Assembly: GCA_032128415.1 (NCBI GenBank)
Contig: JAQBGW010000170.1
Location: 1-7,765 of the forward strand
DNA: 7,765 bases
DNA from: Ga0077527 sp032128415
Lineage (GTDB): Bacteria > Pseudomonadota > Gammaproteobacteria > Burkholderiales > SG8-41
Direction of reading: 5' to 3'
Shown here: positions 6,027-7,765 of the stretch, one piece after another
Layout: each line of letters opens with the position of its first letter
How positions within the stretch are numbered: the first letter of the stretch is position 1
Made by a program: the position numbers and the translations under genes
Notes under the pieces: generated by a model
Seen by the model: only the letters and a program-made list of their open reading frames with translations
The model's database searches: none
Told to the model about the DNA's origin: nothing

Positions 6027-7268
6027 TCATCCAGGCCGTAGGAGCGTGGGCAAGTCACGAGAAAATAAACGCCGGCCGCGCTTAAACGCGGAAAGCGGCA
6101 ACGCGGATTTTGCGATAACGTCGGAGGCCAATTTCTCATTCCATACCACCAGGTCCGCCGCTTTCCCCACTTCGATACCGTAATCGCCAAGCCGCATCAA
6201 CTTCGCCGCCCGATCCGTGATCATCTCGAAACAAACGCTCAAATCCTTCGGCCCGTACCTCTGGACGATATTGGCATAAAGAGTGGCGATCCCGGTGAGA
6301 GAGCAATTCCCGTAGGGCGTAAAGGGGTTCAGCACGTTGTTGGTTGATATCGTGCAGTTCGCGCCGTTTTCGATCAGCGTATTGGCGTCGGTCACGCCGC
6401 GCAGCACGCTATGCTCCATGTGCCGTCCGGCATGGTAGAGGTCGGTCGACGGCAAGACCGCAAGCGACACTCCGGACTCCCCGAGTCGCTTACCGACGGC
6501 TGCCTGCTGCTTGACCGGCATGCAGGAAATCTTGGACCCATGCCCAAATGCGACTCTTCCCTGCCACTGAATCCGATCCGTGATCTCGCAAACTTGCGGG
6601 TAATCCAGATCGTCCACTTCGTATCCGCCGTCGAGATGGAAATCCACGTCGATGTCATAGTGCTGCGCCAACTCGAAAACGCGACGGATTTGTCCGGGTC
6701 CATCTTTGTCATAGCGGATGCCGCCGCCCACCACCGGCGCGCCGCGATCCAGGCAGGCGACCAGATTCTCGTCGGCGCCGGGCACGTCCGTCCAACCTTC
6801 CTGCAGAAAGACGCACGGCTGGATATCGATAGCCCAGGCGTAATCCTTCCGCAGTTGCTCAATCGCCTCGAACCCGAGCAGTCCCACATTCGGGTCGACC
6901 TCGACCTGCGTCCGCATATGGGTGACGCCGTGTAGAAGAGACTGCTCGAGTGTCGCCTGCGCCCGCGCGTAAATGTCTTCCAGCGTGAAGGTATGCTTAA
7001 TCGAAGCGGTACGCTCCATATGATCGCGGACCCTACGGTTGGGCTGAATCGGCACGCGATCGACGATCATCGCCTTGTCGAGGTGAAAATGGCTCTCAAT
7101 GAGGCCGGGCGAAACAAGCTTGCCGCCGGCATCGTGTTCCGGGCCATCCGCGGCGAGGTTGGGCTCTACCGCAACAATGACGCCGCCCCGCACGCCAATA
7201 TCGACCGTCGGATTATCAGGCCCACTGCTTGAAAGCCTGGCGTTTCGAATTATGAGATCCAATGCCAT
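6027..7268 (-). CDS. Cytosine-deaminase-like amidohydrolase, substrate unknown
   Basis: An amidohydrolase-superfamily TIM-barrel enzyme of the CodA/AtzC-like group, 413 residues. In order: an N-terminal beta-sandwich strand (LDLIIRNARL), metal motif H60-F-H62 (SHFHLDKA), FLQEGW with Q156 matching the CodA substrate-binding Gln, H211 (DFHLDGG), H243 (FGHGSKIS) and a barrel-end STNNVLNPF. Two CodA catalytic positions differ: the HxxE glutamate is G214, and the Asp-Asp pair is N310-N311. It is therefore probably not a true cytosine deaminase. With the D-carbamoylase downstream, ring opening or deamination of a cyclic ureide is plausible, but this is inference. ATG 7268 fits the family N-terminus. 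The longer frame begins at TTG 7304. A weak AGG precedes the chosen ATG. Confidence 0.8.
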   Translation of the reverse strand: MALDLIIRNARLSSSGPDNPTVDIGVRGGVIVAVEPNLAADGPEHDAGGKLVSPGLIESHFHLDKAMIVDRVPIQPNRRVRDHMERTASIKHTFTLEDIYARAQATLEQSLLHGVTHMRTQVEVDPNVGLLGFEAIEQLRKDYAWAIDIQPCVFLQEGWTDVPGADENLVACLDRGAPVVGGGIRYDKDGPGQIRRVFELAQHYDIDVDFHLDGGYEVDDLDYPQVCEITDRIQWQGRVAFGHGSKISCMPVKQQAAVGKRLGESGVSLAVLPSTDLYHAGRHMEHSVLRGVTDANTLIENGANCTISTNNVLNPFTPYGNCSLTGIATLYANIVQRYGPKDLSVCFEMITDRAAKLMRLGDYGIEVGKAADLVVWNEKLASDVIAKSALPLSAFKRGRRLFSRDLPTLLRPG

Positions 7269-7305
7269 CTGCCTAGCTTTCCATCTCGTGTTATTTATCG
7301 CCAAT

Positions 7306-7328
7306 TACCGCCTGGTGGATCGGCGGTA
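7306..7328. promoter_or_regulatory. 7-bp inverted repeat, possible operator
   Basis: TACCGCC (7306-7312) and GGCGGTA (7322-7328) are perfect complements around a 9-nt spacer. The repeat lies just downstream of the candidate -10 of the amidohydrolase promoter, where a repressor site or leader hairpin could sit. No regulator gene is in the window. Confidence 0.35.
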
Positions 7329-7331
7329 TCG

Positions 7332-7362
7332 ATTATCCTTAGGTTGGTACCGAACCCATCAA
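7332..7362 (-). promoter_or_regulatory. Candidate promoter for the amidohydrolase-carbamoylase genes
   Basis: The minus strand has TTGATG (7362-7357) and GATAAT (7337-7332; 5 of 6 to TATAAT) with a 19-nt spacer, longer than ideal. The spacer contains a nearly symmetric GGTT-GGTACC-G-AACC sequence (7342-7356). Transcription would start near 7325, giving a leader of about 57 nt. Weak support. Confidence 0.25.
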
Positions 7363-7380
7363 CGACGCTGGCTTGAGGCG

Positions 7381-7409
7381 CTGCCATCGTATGGCAGGGT
7401 CACTGACCC
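7381..7409. promoter_or_regulatory. Two adjacent short palindromes in the divergent intergenic region
   Basis: CTGCCAT-CGT-ATGGCAG (7381-7397) is a perfect 7-bp inverted repeat with a 3-nt spacer. GGGTCA-C-TGACCC (7397-7409) is a perfect 6-bp one sharing its first G. They lie between two divergent genes and could be regulator-binding sites or a hairpin pair. The function is unknown. Confidence 0.4.
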
Positions 7410-7417
7410 GGTCAATA

Positions 7418-7440
7418 AAAGGGGCCAGCCTCGGAATATC
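7418..7440. repeat. Diverged single-arm copy of the 199-252 repeat
   Basis: These 23 bases match positions 203-225, the left arm and first loop bases of the perfect inverted repeat, at 20 of 23 positions. The shared core is AAAGGGGCCAG, with the differences inside the following CTCGAATTATC part. No complementary second arm follows. The copy abuts the start codon at 7441, so it also forms the immediate 5' leader of that gene. Confidence 0.7.
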
Positions 7441-7765
7441 ATGCGGGTAATGAGCACGGTTTTTGGATTTATCACCGCCTTGCTGTTGGCTGCAACGGCG
7501 GTGCCGGCTGCTGCACAGGACCGCACGATGTTTGGCATAGAACTCGGCGCACGGTTCGACCTGCCCCAATGCGGCCCCGAAGATGGCAGCTATCCAGCCA
7601 GGCGTTGCTTCGTCAAGAACCCGGAGGCAGCCGCAGCAGGGGTCGGGCATGACTATCGCGTGTTTCTGCCCAGCGCCGGGACGCCAGCGTATGTCCGCGG
7701 TGAGTTGATGGTTTCGGTAATCGACGGCATCGTAGAGTCCGTGCACATCAATACTTGGGGTTTCG
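7441..7765 (+). CDS. Exported protein of unknown function, 3' end outside window
   Basis: Reading from ATG 7441, the frame is open for 108 codons to the window edge without a stop. The N-terminus is a good Sec signal peptide: MRV, a hydrophobic core (VFGFITALLLAATA), then VPAAA-QD with an AxA cleavage site near residue 25. The mature part contains FGIELGARFDLPQCG, a second Cys in RRCFVKN, and LMVSVIDGIVESVHIN. Two cysteines (44 and 56) could form a disulfide in the periplasm. I do not recognise a family. ATG 7450 is an alternative start. The ribosome binding site is weak, because a dispersed repeat fills the leader. It diverges from the amidohydrolase gene, with 172 nt between start codons. 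Confidence 0.7.
   Translation, partial: MRVMSTVFGFITALLLAATAVPAAAQDRTMFGIELGARFDLPQCGPEDGSYPARRCFVKNPEAAAAGVGHDYRVFLPSAGTPAYVRGELMVSVIDGIVESVHINTWGF

Noticed and set aside
6411..6935. 174-codon plus-strand open frame
   Set aside because: Antisense to the amidohydrolase gene, which carries the conserved metal motifs; no independent coding evidence.
7339..7746. 135-codon minus-strand open frame
   Set aside because: It overlaps the plus-strand frame from 7441, which has a clear signal peptide, and it runs through palindromes and the dispersed repeat. It reads as non-protein-like.

Overview
The window looks like a proteobacterial chromosome segment, probably beta- or gammaproteobacterial. Its core is a complete periplasmic nitrate reductase (Nap) operon in the order napE-F-D-A-B-C. 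This gene set, without napGH, is known from pseudomonads and other denitrifying proteobacteria. Nothing in the sequence fixes the genus.

Layout from left to right. Positions 1-281 hold no convincing gene. They carry two short heptamer tandem repeats and a perfect 22-bp inverted repeat (199-252) just downstream of the nap operon. Positions 282-4788 are the nap operon, read on the minus strand with gaps of only 11-22 nt. NapE is a 50-residue membrane protein that starts at GTG and was found only by hand translation. NapF is a four-cluster ferredoxin-like protein, NapD the NapA-specific chaperone, NapA the catalytic Mo-bisMGD subunit with a Tat signal, NapB the periplasmic dihaem cytochrome and NapC the membrane tetrahaem quinol dehydrogenase. 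A 103-nt gap with a candidate sigma70 promoter separates napE from the next gene upstream.

Positions 4892-7268, also minus strand, hold two catabolic genes. One is a clear N-carbamoyl-D-amino-acid amidohydrolase (nitrilase superfamily, catalytic Glu-Lys-Cys intact). The other is a cytosine-deaminase-like amidohydrolase with non-canonical active-site positions: Asn-Asn where CodA has Asp-Asp, and Gly where CodA has its catalytic Glu. Together they suggest a ring-opening plus decarbamoylation route for a cyclic ureide or related N-heterocycle. That pathway is an inference.

Positions 7269-7440 are a divergent intergenic region dense in small palindromes. It ends in a 23-nt sequence matching 20 of 23 positions of the arm of the inverted repeat at the other end of the window. 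From 7441 to the window edge a plus-strand gene encodes an exported protein of unknown function, cut off by the window.

Electron flow in the nap module: NapC takes electrons from membrane quinol and passes them through NapB to the Fe-S and Mo centres of NapA, which reduces nitrate to nitrite in the periplasm. NapD and NapF act on NapA in the cytoplasm before Tat export. I found no tRNA, rRNA, CRISPR array, transposase or integrase.
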